Shown here piece by piece: positions 12,202 to 24,172 of a stretch of 64,000 nt of DNA (position 1 is its first letter; each line of letters begins with the position of its first letter). Source of the stretch: Chaetoderma sp. LZ-2023a (lineage: Eukaryota; Mollusca; Caudofoveata; Chaetodermatida; Chaetodermatidae); the NCBI GenBank assembly GCA_034401795.1, contig CM067360.1, positions 120,080,609 through 120,144,608 on the forward strand. The letters run 5' to 3'. The translations under genes were made by a program, and so were the position numbers. The notes under the pieces were generated by a model. It searched no databases and was not told where the DNA came from. It saw only the letters and a list, made by a program, of their open reading frames with translations.

Positions 12202-12894
12202 GGCCCTGTAACGAATATTGGACACGTCCTCATATGTTGGGGAATCTGTGATGTGTGTGTAACGTAGGATAGTGTGTGTGTCGGGAGAGTGTGTATACAT
12301 TTATGCTCGCGCACAATTCACACATCTGTCAATAAAAAAGCAGCTTAAATATGCAACCAATTGGAAAGCAGGCACACCGCCAAAATGAATGTATTGCTTG
12401 TCAATCAAACATCGCGTCTGTCGCTCTCGGGAAGATCAAAGAAAATGGAAATGCACTACGCGTCACTCATACAATTGGCGGGGGGGGGGGGGGTAGGCCG
12501 AGACATGACCAAAATGTTGCATAATAATACTTATCATAGTTGTTTCAGTTTTAATGTTTGCGTATTGCTTTGTACTGTTTTGGCCATATCTCTATGCGTG
12601 AGATTTTGTGCTAAAAGGTATTCTGATTCTGATTCATTATCGAGAGTATGTGGTGCACACGGCATATTTGAAAAGAGGTAAGAAATTCTCTAAGTCAGCG
12701 TATGTATTTTTATACCTAATTTTAAAAGGCATATTAGTTGCTGCTGTTGCCGTTAGAACAGGGGAATGGGACCCCCCCTCCACCCACCCCACCCGCAACA
12801 TTATATTAGGGGTGGGAGGGATGGAGGGGTGGTGGTGGGGTGGGTTTGGGGGAGGTGGCCCTTAGGACACCATATGCTATGCCATCCCCAATAA
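12202..12894. other. Unassigned, with G-rich runs
   Basis: No gene seen. It contains a poly-G run at 12480-12493 and a G/C-skewed stretch at 12772-12860 with several runs of three or more G, a possible G-quadruplex site. Confidence 0.5.
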
Positions 12895-13065
12895 AACAGT
12901 GATTGATATTTAAGAAAAGAAAAATTTTTCTAAAGTCCTCAAAAGAATGTCCATTTGCAGACTGAGAGAAGACTATTTTAGGTAACCGAGCCAGTAATTC
13001 CAGTGGTGCATTAAGAAAATTGCCGTATCTCAATACGCAAATGAACATTTTTGAAGACCACTATG
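12895..13065. repeat. Foldback element, family F2, copy 1
   Basis: Imperfect palindrome whose arms carry 'GTCCATTTGCAGACTGAGAG' and its inverse, and whose centre contains 'GGTAACCGAGCCAG' (12981-12994). The same centre occurs at 37184-37199 and, one base changed, at 47578-47590 with similar arms. This is typical of a palindromic non-autonomous DNA transposon. Confidence 0.65.
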
Positions 13066-14189
13066 GAGACCGTTCTTGGCCGATATAGGCAGCAAAGGCG
13101 CGTAAATAAGCAAATATTCCGGGGGGGGGGGGGGGAACACATGGGCCCTCTGTTCAGACGAGAACACGCTCTCCCAGACTTATCCCCAACTTCGTCCACC
13201 CCCAAATCATGAAATCGTCCCGCCGCCCTTAGTTGTTGCAAGCTCTTGCTATCCAAAATTGCAACACCAGTCAGCACCACCCATCTCAATGTTTCAGAAT
13301 AAACGTTACTGTATTCAGCAGTGTAATCGTTATCAATCTGCACAATGGCTACAGGGTGTTGCTACAAACCAGTGTTATCCATGTATAATAATGGTATATA
13401 TTAGCAAAGGTTGTTCAACTGGATATCCAAATATGCCAAGCGGTATTTCTGTTTTATTATGATCTATTACTTTTTGATATAGCAACAGTCATCAGCAACA
13501 GTACCGGAATGCCTCATAATAATATAGTCAGAAAGATTCCTTTTTTGCTGGAACACTGCTATGCATATCCCAGTCCTATTTCAGTGAATTTCACACGTCC
13601 TCACAAAAATGCAAAGCACTTCATTGTGCTGATGCTCTAATAAATCATGGGTCCATTAAGCACTTGATTTGCGATTTATAATACAGTTTTCAAGATTGTG
13701 CATGTGTGCATGCGTGCGTGCATGCGTGCGGGCATGTGTGGGCATGCATGCGTGTGTGCGTGCGTGCGTGCGTGACTGCGGGTCTCTTTTTGTACGTCTT
13801 TGTATTTTTGTACATGTATGTCTGTATACCTAAACGTGCTGATCGGATTTGAATTAAATCTCAATACAAGAAAGGGTGTTACCGTATACTATAGGAGTTC
13901 ACAACATTAATCTTGACCCAGAAAATCTGAAAGTATCAATCCATAGAAATGTTACAATGTGATAACCTCGACAGTTAACTAATCATCAGTTCTCGTGCAA
14001 CTAAAATCTTTGAAAAAATGTAATTACATCGGTCAATATGGAATAATAAAGCAACCAACCGAGGGCCTATATTTACCCCTGTCATCTGACTGCACCTATA
14101 TTTCAAAACTTCCTGGGGAGAAGCCCTAGACTCCCATCCCTGGTTTGGCACCGAGTTGGATTTATACTTGAATTAGAATATGCAGTCCA
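13066..14189. other. Unassigned, with short simple repeats
   Basis: Poly-G at 13121-13135 and a (TGCG/CATG)n tract at 13696-13780. Nothing else recognised. Confidence 0.5.
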
Positions 14190-14600
14190 TGTCCCGCCAT
14201 CACAACACCGCCTTCACGTTCCCCAATTTTACCTTTTGACCCCACCCACTGTAGGCGGAGCCAAGTGTCAATGTCGTTTTGCATGCCACCATCACATACC
14301 AAGTCTGCTTGAATTCCGTCCAAAGGTTTCGGAGATGTTGTGTTATACACGATTTGTTAAGAATTTGACCCACCCCACCTGCCACGTGTGGGCGCAGCCT
14401 AATGTAAATGGTGACTTGCAATGCGCAATCGCATGGGTAACCGACATAGCAAATTTGGTTGAATTCTCCGTCGAGCCGTCGCAAAAGAGTTGAGTTCTAA
14501 ATATCGTCGTTGAACGGATCCATGATTTGAGAGGAGATAGCTTGATGGACGGACCGATGGACAAACGGACGGGCAGACAGGCGGAGGTGATTTTAGTATC
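14190..14600. repeat. SINE-like head-to-tail dimer with tetranucleotide tail
   Basis: Two related units of about 135 bp, 14235-14345 and 14373-14500, share 'TTGACCC(C)ACC', a 'GCGGAGCC/GCGCAGCC' block and 'TTGAATTC..CCGTC'. They are followed at 14543-14583 by an irregular GGAC-type tetranucleotide run. A dimer of short non-coding units with a simple tail suggests a non-autonomous retroelement, but I found no convincing tRNA A or B box. Confidence 0.5.
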
Positions 14601-14894
14601 CTTGTCACTTTTTTCAAAACGCGGAGAAAACAAAGATGAGACATAGTTTTTTCGATATGCTATACAGATAGCTTAAATTTCATTTGAATATGGCATAGTA
14701 GTTCCAAAGATGATATGATAGCGGCAACATTGCCATGAACTACATTGTCCATCAGCTAGTGTTGAGATATGAGCTGTGGTTGGTGTGTGGGATGGGGTGG
14801 GGTGGTGGTCTTGTAATGAAAGGATTAGTACTTCTCAAATGCAACATATATTTGCTCACGCGGCCGCGGAGGCCAATGTGAGTATTGAAATCAG

Positions 14895-14970
14895 TCCCGT
14901 CTGTATGTCTGTCTGTGTCTGTCTGTCTGTCTGTTTGTGTGCGTGTTTGTTTGTTTGCTAGTTTGTTTGT
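14895..14970. repeat. (CTGT)n/(TTTG)n microsatellite
   Basis: Irregular CTGT units grading into GTTT units. Confidence 0.85.
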
Positions 14971-17220
14971 TTACTTGTCTCTCTGTCATCTATCTAAATC
15001 TAACTTATTTTTCTTTCGGGTCGCAAGAGAGGTCAGCTAATTCTGAAACCTGAAGGGGCCATATTATGTTTTAGCCGATGTTCCTACAAGATTTTCCTCC
15101 GTTCAATTCCAAATCGCTTCCGTTATTGCTTTTCCTTACACACAATCTCGCACACGTTTTATCTGCTCATATTCAATTGATCATGTGCTTTTTATCTTTG
15201 TTGCATGGTCCTGTATAAATCTTTTTGAGCATCTAAATTTGGAATTTGTAAATGTCCCCTACCCGGTTTCATATACGATCTCCAATCAAGAAGGTAGAGT
15301 TATTTATCTAATTAATGTTGCGAGCCACGATAACACGCTAATCATCCAAGAAAAACGTCTAACGTACGATTCATAAAACATGACTGTGTGTGTAAAACCG
15401 GACTTGGTAGATTGTATTAATTAGGAAATCTTTGTAAATTAGAAATTAAATCCATGATCACGTCGTTATTGTAACCCACTTCAAGCTAATATTCCACCAT
15501 CACAGAAAACCTATATTCTGCTTCAGATGTGTTTAGTGTGTTCAAACTGCGTGAAAGGCAAACCGAAGCGAGTTTTACCCCAGCAAATCCCTGTTTATGA
15601 ACCGAAAACGGTTACTGGGATGATTAGCGTGGATAATAAACGGTTGTTTTTACTATGTACCATAATGCATGCGATTACGTACACTCAGCCATATGCAGAT
15701 GAGAGCAAACGTGGGATTCCATAGACAGTGTGTACAGAGTATTGTAAAAATACTAGATCTGTATACGTTTGGATAATATGCATCACTTATATCACAAGTC
15801 TCACAAATCATATTTACATTTCCGTCTAGATTAACAAAGTTGGTGCTGATATCGTTCACATAGAACCTAAACACGATGCCTTACCTGCGAGGACTTCTTT
15901 TACACATATGTATCTTTTTGTTGTGAAACTTACACTGCTGATATGTCATGCAAAGAATAGAATGCTACGATTCAAATTAGTATTTATTTATCGATGCCCT
16001 TCTAGGCCTGCTTATAACCAGCACATATCTGTTGCTTTGTTCAGTGTTTACGTATCGTCTCTTATTGCGCATATAACGGTGTGCACTCAGACATATTCAG
16101 CTGATAGCAAACTTGAGGGGACTTATATATAGTCATAACATGAATTGTGTTACTGGAAGCAAGCTATAGAAGTTTGTCTTTGTGATATACCACCAAGAAC
16201 TAAGCCGGTTGCGTGTTGGCCTAATACACCTTTCCCACATTACCATATTTTAGGAAAATACCCTCCCATAATGCATCTCTCGCATCGTTTCTAGTAAAAC
16301 ACTCCAGGCGCTGCGCGGGCAGCATTACTTTGCTTTTAGGTTCAGATATAGGGAACTTTAAGCCGTTTATATGAAAAATGAAAAGATAAGGTCATAATAG
16401 TATTAAAGTCATACATCATTGGAAAGCTAATCCAATTCTCTACACATTTTTGTAATAGCTTTTATATAAAGATTTTCTCAAGCTAATTATAGTTGTAAAA
16501 TACACCGTATACTCGCCGCTTTTTAAATTTACTAAATCTAGAGACAAAGGTGTATTTTATATATGCAAATATCTTAGTGAAAATCTTAGCAAAAAAAATA
16601 AAAAAATAAAAATTAAATCCTTAGAGATTTTGGACGCGCTTTCCACTGATGTACGACTTAATTAATATTGTGATTATACTTTGCCATAGGAACTCATCAA
16701 AATGCAGTGTCTTTTAGCGCAACAGTGAATCAATGCTGGCTAGCGGCTCATTTCGAGTCTTACCAGCGCAAACCGGCGAGAGCGTTAATTTTGGGGAATC
16801 CCTGCATAATGACGTCAATACGAGAAAGTGGTATTGCCAAAAATAAAATACCAATTGAGAGACAATACATGTATACTTGCTCGGAGACTTAGCAATGCAC
16901 TTTGATTCCTATTAACGCTGACAGTATCAATGGTGAGTGCATTACACGTTTTTGACTGCCGATTTCTGAAGTGAAGTTCTTTACACATTACAATTAGTAA
17001 TTGATATTGTAAGCCTCTAAAAGAATATGATTTGGCTATACTGGCATGAATGTGCGCCGTTTAAAGCGTAAATCCATTTTGTAAAAAACAAAACTTAATT
17101 TATATGGAATGAAATAATCGTATTTATTTCGTTTCTGTGGATTAAAGTACACACTTTGGGCCTCTAAAAGAACACAATTCTAGCAATTTTTTTAATTAGT
17201 GGTGTATGTGTGGCTTTGTA
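14971..17220. other. Unassigned non-coding region
   Basis: No gene recognised. Possible weak signs: a terminal pair AATACACCTTT at 16223 and its inverse near 16545, which might bound a 330-bp element; a perfect TGACGTCA at 16810-16817; and 'GCCTCTAAAAGAA' repeated about 145 bp apart near 17014 and 17160. Confidence 0.4.
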
Positions 17221-17495
17221 CAGTGCCGGATTATGGATGTGTGGGGCCCGGGGCACACAAGATAGGCGGCCCCTAGAAGGGCTGAATTTTTTTCCGCTGG
17301 AAATAAAACAAGCATATGGGTTCGTGCGTGTAGGGAGGGGGAGGGGACTATGGCTCAAATGTAGCCGCATTAAGTAGATTTAGCTAACCGTATGCTTGTT
17401 TTATTCAAAACTGAACATTTTGCAGCCCTGCTAGGGGGGGGGGGTCATTGTAATGGGCGGGACACGTGCCCCTGTGCACCATTAATCAGGCACTG
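17221..17495. mobile_element. hAT-type palindromic MITE
   Basis: A 275-bp element with termini CAGTGCCGGATTA and, inverted, CAGTGCCTGATTA. It is flanked by an 8-bp target duplication with one mismatch, GCTTTGTA (17213-17220) and GCGTTGTA (17496-17503). Eight-base duplications and CAGTG-type ends are hAT hallmarks. The interior also folds back: 'AATAAAACAAGCATA' near 17303 pairs with a run near 17390, and a G-rich stretch on the right pairs with GCCC-rich sequence on the left. It has no coding capacity, so it depended on a transposase encoded elsewhere. Confidence 0.8.
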
Positions 17496-18059
17496 GCGTT
17501 GTAACTTAAACACACATCTCCAGAATATTTTGAAGGTCATCGTTGACTATCAGTCATGATAATAGCAAGTAATTAATACTATATGTATATATACACTGCA
17601 AAAATGTAAGTTCCCATTAAACATGGGCTAATATTTTCCGAGATATATAATTGGTTGCGATAAAAATTTGGACACAGCACTAACCGAACTAGAAGAACAA
17701 TGTGTAAAACTGATTACGCCAGAAATGGCGCTAAGCATGAATGAGCTGGGATTACAAGAAAAATTGCCCCATTTTAAAAATCTTGAAATCATGCATGCCT
17801 TTTGCTGGAGGACTATCAGGCATTCTGACCAATTCTCTGTAACTGTACGGTCAGTGCCAGCGTATGCACAAAATTAATTCTGTATTTAAAGGGAAACACA
17901 AGAAGGGTCAACATAGATTACATAAATCACCTGCGATACCAAACATATGCAAATATGCGTGGCCTATTAAACTTACGTCGTTGTGATCTACATTTCGGCC
18001 AGTTTGGCAGTAGTTTCAACATATTTTCTGCCATGCTGTAAACAAGTATGATATACATA
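17496..18059. other. Unassigned
   Basis: No gene or repeat recognised beyond the MITE target duplication. Confidence 0.4.
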
Positions 18060-19878
<1,819 letters not shown>

Positions 19879-19959
<81 letters not shown>

Positions 19960-20085
19960 CGTCCGTCCGTCCGTCCGTCCGTCCGTCCATCCGTCCGTCC
20001 ATCTGCCCGCCCGCCCGCCCGCCCGCCCGCCCGCCCGCCCGCCCGCTCGCCCGCCAGCCCGCCCGCCCGTCCGTCCGTCCGTCTT
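19879..20085. repeat. Tetranucleotide array (CTGT)n(CCGT)n(CCGC)n
   Basis: Three homogeneous blocks in order: CTGT (about 19898-19952), CCGT (to about 20000) and CCGC (to about 20070). The minus strand of the last block is (GGGC)n and can form G-quadruplexes. The same tetramers recur at 23737-24172 on the other side of the Penelope-like element. Confidence 0.95.
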
Positions 20086-20275
20086 TACATTGAAAAAAAC
20101 GCATTGGCACAGGAATTTAATTAAAAATTTCTTTGCCTAAATTTGTCCTATCGAGACCAAGTTTAGATTTACTTAGAGTGGTCCCCCCTTGAGATTAGTT
20201 GTGGTAAAGTGAATTAATCAGTAGGTCGCTTTAACAGGTAAAGGCTGGGATTGATCCTACATTATAGAGAAATCA

Positions 20276-20343
20276 CACACACGAATGCACACACATACAC
20301 ATACGCACGTACATACGCACGCACGCAAGCACGCACGCTCGTA

Positions 20344-20399
<56 letters not shown>

Positions 20400-20786
20400 C
20401 GTGCACATCTGAACGAATGCACGCAATAATACATGCACACAGTAATACATGCACGAATGCACGCAAAAATGCATGCATGAACGCATGCGCGAACGGACGC
20501 ACGAATGCATGCATGCACACACCAAGGCACTAATGTACTCACGAATTAATGCACCCACAGCCACATACACACGCACACATACACCCACGCAAGTATAGAT
20601 GCACACACGTACGGATGTACGAGCACACACCCACACACATACACACATACAAACAAACGCCCGGACGCACGAACACACGAACGCATGCACGAACGAACGA
20701 ACGAACGAACGAACGAACGAACGAACGAACGAACGAACGAACGAACGAACACACGCACGCATACACACACGCACGCACGCACACAC
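20276..20786. repeat. Tetranucleotide array (ACGC)n, (ATGC)n, (AACG)n
   Basis: A pure ACGC block at about 20340-20400, degenerate ATGC/ACAC units, then a pure AACG block at about 20690-20750. It abuts the 3' end of the Penelope-like element. Long open frames in all registers are artefacts. Confidence 0.95.
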
Positions 20787-20872
20787 ACTTTTGCAGACAC
20801 ATAATTAAAAGATGTCCTACGGATATGATTTCATGTTGCCCCACCATTGATTTTGGTTGGGATTAGATTTAT

Positions 20873-23257
20873 TTAAGAATAGGTAGGGAGGGATGAAACC
20901 TTGTCATAGTTATCAGGAACTATACGGTCTAACTTTGATCTTACTAGCAAATCTTTCAGGTTTGGATTTCTATTGTAAGCTATTAATGGTCGTGCTTTGA
21001 TCGGTTCCTTTAATTTAGATTGCAACTGTGAATATTCGTCTTTCATGGTTTTCGCTAATTCAACATTACGTCTATTGTATATGAGTTGAAATGGGATAAT
21101 TTTGTTCTTTTGTGATATTCCCGAATCTACATTTATTCCAAATGGTGCTTTTGTTTGGAGTGTTCTAATCCAATGGCCTTCTCGGATTTTGCGAAACGAA
21201 CTCGTTTCTTCCTCACTATCGAAGGTCGGAATATGTTCTATTGGCATGATTTCAAAATGATGTTCAACTGAATGATCAGGAAGTTGGAAATGTTGAGCAA
21301 TTGGCGTATCTGCTGAGGTGTTAATATCAGAAACGTGGCGTCTAACACGCACTCTAAATGCATTTTTTGTTTCACCAACATACTGTTTCTGGCAAAGGGC
21401 ACAATTGATCAAATAGACTACATTCTCAGAATCACAATGCATATTAGTTCGGATATGATATTCATTTTTAGTTTGAAAGCTCAGGAATGTTTGTTGGTTT
21501 ACAATATAGTTGTTTACTTTGCATCTATTTTTGTCGCATTTAGAAACTGATCCATCGCACATGATTGGTTTATTGTGTTTAATTTGGACAGGCTCAAACT
21601 CGGGTCCGCTATGAGGTTTTAGATTTTCAAGCTCATTGATGGTGTCTGCTTTAATTTTTCGAAGAAAACGTGCTGAATAGCCTCGTGCTTTCAAAGCATC
21701 AAACAGAGTAGAGCATGCACTATTCAGATTTTGCCTGTTGCTAGAGTGTCGAAAGAATCTTATGATTTGCGATTTGATCAAACCTTTAAATGTGTGTGGA
21801 GGATGAAATGATTTTTTGTGAAGCAGCTGATGTGAGTCTGTTGGCTTAAAGAATACTTTATATTCTAATTTTCCAGAGGAATCAAATTGAGGACCATTAT
21901 AGATCGTGACATCTAAAAAGTCAACCGATGTTCCACTAATAGTAGCTTTTAGCTTGATGTTTGAATCTTGGTTATTTAAAATGCGAAAAAATTCCCAAAA
22001 GTCTTCTTCTGAATGTTGCCAAACTATGAAGATGTCATCTAGATATCTGAGGTAAAGAAGAGGCTTTTTGGTTGATTTGTTCAGCGCCTCCTCTTCCCAC
22101 TCTGCAACATAAATCGTGGCAAAATTTGGGCTGAATCGTTTACCCATTGCGCATCCACAGATTTGAAGGTAATTTTCACCATTAAATTGGAAATCGTTTC
22201 CTTTAAGACTTAGCTCTAATAATTTTAGAATTTCCGTGTCTGGTCGATCTGGATCAGGAAATTTGACAAAAGAATTCTTAATAGCATTGACTCCAGCATC
22301 AATATCTATATTGGTATACATAGCATCTATGTCTAATGCGACCAAATATGCATCTTTCGGAACTGAAAATTTGGATAACTTTGAAAGAAAGTGTTCTGTG
22401 TTCTTGAGAAAGCTCTTGTGTCTATTAGCAATGGGCTTTAAATAGTAATCAATATATTCTGAAATGCCATAAGACTCACTGCCACAGTCTGAAATGATGG
22501 GTCGTCCAGGTGGTGTCAATGGATCTAACCAGTTGCTGATAGGTTTATGGATTTTAGGCAAGATATAAAATGTCCGATTTTGTGGATTATTCTCACCTAG
22601 CAGATACTTTAGCTGTTTCTTATCGATGTACTTATCTGTATGCAATGAATTAAGTATTTCAATGAAATTGTGTCGGTTTTGAGGCCAAATTAAATTATCA
22701 AGTTTTCTGTAATGCCTGGTGTTAGTTAACTGCCTTTCGGCCTTGCGGATGTAGTTTTCTCTAGACATAATCACAGTTGCTGAACCTTTATCGGCTGGTT
22801 TTATAATAATATTTTGATTTCTACGTAATTTGTTGATAGCCTGTCGTTCGAGAAATGAAAGGTTTTGCTTATTGTTTTTAACTGGCAATGATCTGGCTAT
22901 ACCAGCAACCGTTTTTATGGTTGCTTTAATATTGTCATCAACTAGCCTATCTGGAGAGTCCCAACCGGATTTTCCAGTGAATGGTTTTGACTCTCCATTT
23001 AAATTTCGAAAATGATGGGCTATTTTTACTGAATGACCAAAATTAGCTACTTCAATAAGACCTGTGTCTAAAAGCAAATCTAATCCTGTTTTTGGCTTTG
23101 GAGTTGGTACAAAAGTAAGACCACGATCGAGAATTGATTTTTCAGATGGTGAGAGATCATAGTCAGCTGCTAAATTGACAAGGGTTGTTCCTAATCCTAT
23201 GTTAGGGGAGCTATTGCCTTGACCCACATTTAGTTTAAACCAAGTACCGTCAACCAA
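20873..23257 (-). CDS. Penelope-like reverse transcriptase with C-terminal GIY-YIG endonuclease
   Basis: The frame is open for 794 codons. Order of motifs (residues counted from the TTG at 23257): DKG motif 'KPADKGSATVIM' (153-164), fingers 'FYILPKIHKP' (230-239) and 'GRPIISD' (251-257), motif A 'LDIDAMYTNI' (308-317), motif B 'CAMGKRFSPNFA' (369-380), motif C 'YLDDIF' (405-410), thumb 'FKPTDSHQLLH' (470-480), a Cys-bearing linker (C567, C574, C579, C608), then GIY-YIG (about 612-710) with 'VYLI', 'YVGET', R634, H641, E693 and N709. A C-terminal GIY-YIG separates it from Naiad/Chlamys-type elements and fits the Neptune/Poseidon-like groups. By family it nicks target DNA and copies its RNA. 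The frame begins with TTG just after a TAA; the first ATG is residue 164, beyond conserved sequence. Expression therefore probably occurs by -1 frameshifting from the SGNH ORF. All catalytic residues I can identify are present. Confidence 0.95.
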   Translation of the reverse strand: MVDGTWFKLNVGQGNSSPNIGLGTTLVNLAADYDLSPSEKSILDRGLTFVPTPKPKTGLDLLLDTGLIEVANFGHSVKIAHHFRNLNGESKPFTGKSGWDSPDRLVDDNIKATIKTVAGIARSLPVKNNKQNLSFLERQAINKLRRNQNIIIKPADKGSATVIMSRENYIRKAERQLTNTRHYRKLDNLIWPQNRHNFIEILNSLHTDKYIDKKQLKYLLGENNPQNRTFYILPKIHKPISNWLDPLTPPGRPIISDCGSESYGISEYIDYYLKPIANRHKSFLKNTEHFLSKLSKFSVPKDAYLVALDIDAMYTNIDIDAGVNAIKNSFVKFPDPDRPDTEILKLLELSLKGNDFQFNGENYLQICGCAMGKRFSPNFATIYVAEWEEEALNKSTKKPLLYLRYLDDIFIVWQHSEEDFWEFFRILNNQDSNIKLKATISGTSVDFLDVTIYNGPQFDSSGKLEYKVFFKPTDSHQLLHKKSFHPPHTFKGLIKSQIIRFFRHSSNRQNLNSACSTLFDALKARGYSARFLRKIKADTINELENLKPHSGPEFEPVQIKHNKPIMCDGSVSKCDKNRCKVNNYIVNQQTFLSFQTKNEYHIRTNMHCDSENVVYLINCALCQKQYVGETKNAFRVRVRRHVSDINTSADTPIAQHFQLPDHSVEHHFEIMPIEHIPTFDSEEETSSFRKIREGHWIRTLQTKAPFGINVDSGISQKNKIIPFQLIYNRRNVELAKTMKDEYSQLQSKLKEPIKARPLIAYNRNPNLKDLLVRSKLDRIVPDNYDKVSSLPTYS

Positions 23258-23697
23258 TGGTTATAAATACAATTAGCTGTTTCTTTCGTCCAATGGATTC
23301 TATCCTTCTCAACATGAAAATTGGCATCAGAAATTTTGGGGATGACCTTATCAACGTGGCAGTTGGACCTTGCTGATTCGTTGATACGCTTGAGACAGTA
23401 CCTTTGCCTGTCTGACAAGCTATCAGAGAAGTTAATCTCAGCAAAGTGCAACTCCGCATTAGGGAAGGTGTTTTTAAATTCACGAGCCATGAACCGTAAA
23501 TGGCTTGAGGCTTTGGTTGGATGTTCATTTTTGGAGTTGATGCCAATATTCAAGATGATCTTCTCCGGGCTAGGGCCATCGTGGTGTCGCATAGCCATTG
23601 TTCTGAAATGTGATAACGCGGCACCAGGATAGCACTCAAGCTGGATGTCAGGATGGACGTCTAAATCAATTCGGGCTAGATTAGAGGACCCTATCAT
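23230..23697 (-). CDS. SGNH/GDSL-hydrolase-like ORF of the Penelope-like element (5' partial)
   Basis: 155 codons from the ATG at 23697. SGNH blocks are visible: 'MIGSSN' with the nucleophile Ser5 (GSS in place of GDS), 'PGAALSHF' with the block II Gly25, 'LNIGINS' with Asn54 (block III), and 'KDRIHWT' with Asp132 and His135 (block V). The frame is open upstream of the ATG and encodes 'ITKKIL', which looks like the missing first beta strand. The true start was therefore probably upstream and has been cut off by the (CCGC)n array. SGNH esterase domains are known in ORF1 of CR1-type LINEs and among accessory ORFs of giant rotifer Penelope-like Terminons. The substrate is unknown. It overlaps the RT frame by 28 bases and carries a -1 slippery site before its stop. 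A host esterase exon is an unlikely alternative, given the overlap and shared strand. Confidence 0.82.
   Translation of the reverse strand: MIGSSNLARIDLDVHPDIQLECYPGAALSHFRTMAMRHHDGPSPEKIILNIGINSKNEHPTKASSHLRFMAREFKNTFPNAELHFAEINFSDSLSDRQRYCLKRINESARSNCHVDKVIPKISDANFHVEKDRIHWTKETANCIYNHWLTVLGLN
23233..23239 (-). promoter_or_regulatory. -1 programmed ribosomal frameshift heptamer TTTAAAC
   Basis: Reading the SGNH frame, the last codons are GGT TTA AAC TAA. The heptamer T TTA AAC therefore has the X XXY YYZ phase needed for simultaneous slippage, and the stop follows directly. Slipping back one base gives CTA AAT GTG, which is the RT frame. The downstream sequence offers possible short stems: GGG pairing with CCC of 'GCTCCCC', and CAAGG with CCTTG about 40 bases further on. 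I cannot show a pseudoknot. Confidence 0.75.
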
Positions 23698-23736
23698 CAG
23701 AATCTTCTTGGTGATTCTGGAGATCCTCCACAGGCC

Positions 23737-23951
23737 GCCCGCCCGCCCGCCCGCCCGCCCGCCCGCCCGCCCGCCCGCCCGTCCGCCCGCCCGCCCGCCC
23801 GCCCGCCCGCCCGCCCGTCCGTCCGTCCGTCCGTCTGTCTGTATGTCTGTCCGTCAGTGCGTCCGTCCGTCCGCCCGTCCGTCCGCCCGCCCGCCCGCCC
23901 GCCCGTCCGCCCGCCCGCCCGCCCGCCCACCCACCTACCTACCTCCCTACG

Positions 23952-24021
<70 letters not shown>

Positions 24022-24172
24022 ACGTCCGTCCGTCCGTCCGTCCGTCCGTCCGTCCGTCCGTCCGTCCGTCCGTCCATCTGCCCGCCCGCCCGCCCGCCCG
24101 CCCGCCCGCCCGCCCGCCCGCCCGCCGCCCGCCCACCCGCTCGCTCGCCCGCCTGCCTGCCAGCCCGCAAAT
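23737..24172. repeat. Tetranucleotide array (CCGC)n, (CCGT)n, (CTAT)n
   Basis: Ordered blocks: CCGC (23737-23816), CCGT/CTGT (to about 23885), CCGC (to about 23930), CTAT (about 23950-24020), CCGT (to about 24075) and CCGC (to about 24165). The minus strand (GGGC)n blocks are G-quadruplex-prone. It abuts the truncated 5' end of the Penelope-like element. Confidence 0.95.

Larger units (their letters stand above)
20787..23735 (-). mobile_element. Penelope-like element with SGNH ORF and RT/GIY-YIG ORF
   Basis: A roughly 2.95-kb minus-strand element lying between two tetranucleotide arrays. It has an upstream SGNH-hydrolase-like ORF (23230-23697, open to the repeat edge) overlapped by a full RT plus GIY-YIG ORF (20873-23257). 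A 3' untranslated stretch of about 85 bp reaches the left array. The 5' end is probably truncated, because the SGNH frame runs without an ATG into the (CCGC)n tract. I saw no clear long terminal repeats and no hammerhead ribozyme core in the flanks. The absence of stops in 2.4 kb of RT frame, against the heavy decay of other retroelements here, marks it as young. Confidence 0.92.

Noticed and set aside
20780..20875. Hammerhead ribozyme or pseudo-LTR at the 3' end of the Penelope-like element
   Set aside because: Hammerheads are expected in many Penelope-like elements, but I could not find the CTGATGA and GAAA core with matching stems here, nor a repeated terminus on the other side.
23230..23697. 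Host GDSL esterase exon
   Set aside because: Same strand as the Penelope RT, 28-base overlap with it and a phased slippery site; no splice-site context needed. Better explained as the element's own first ORF.
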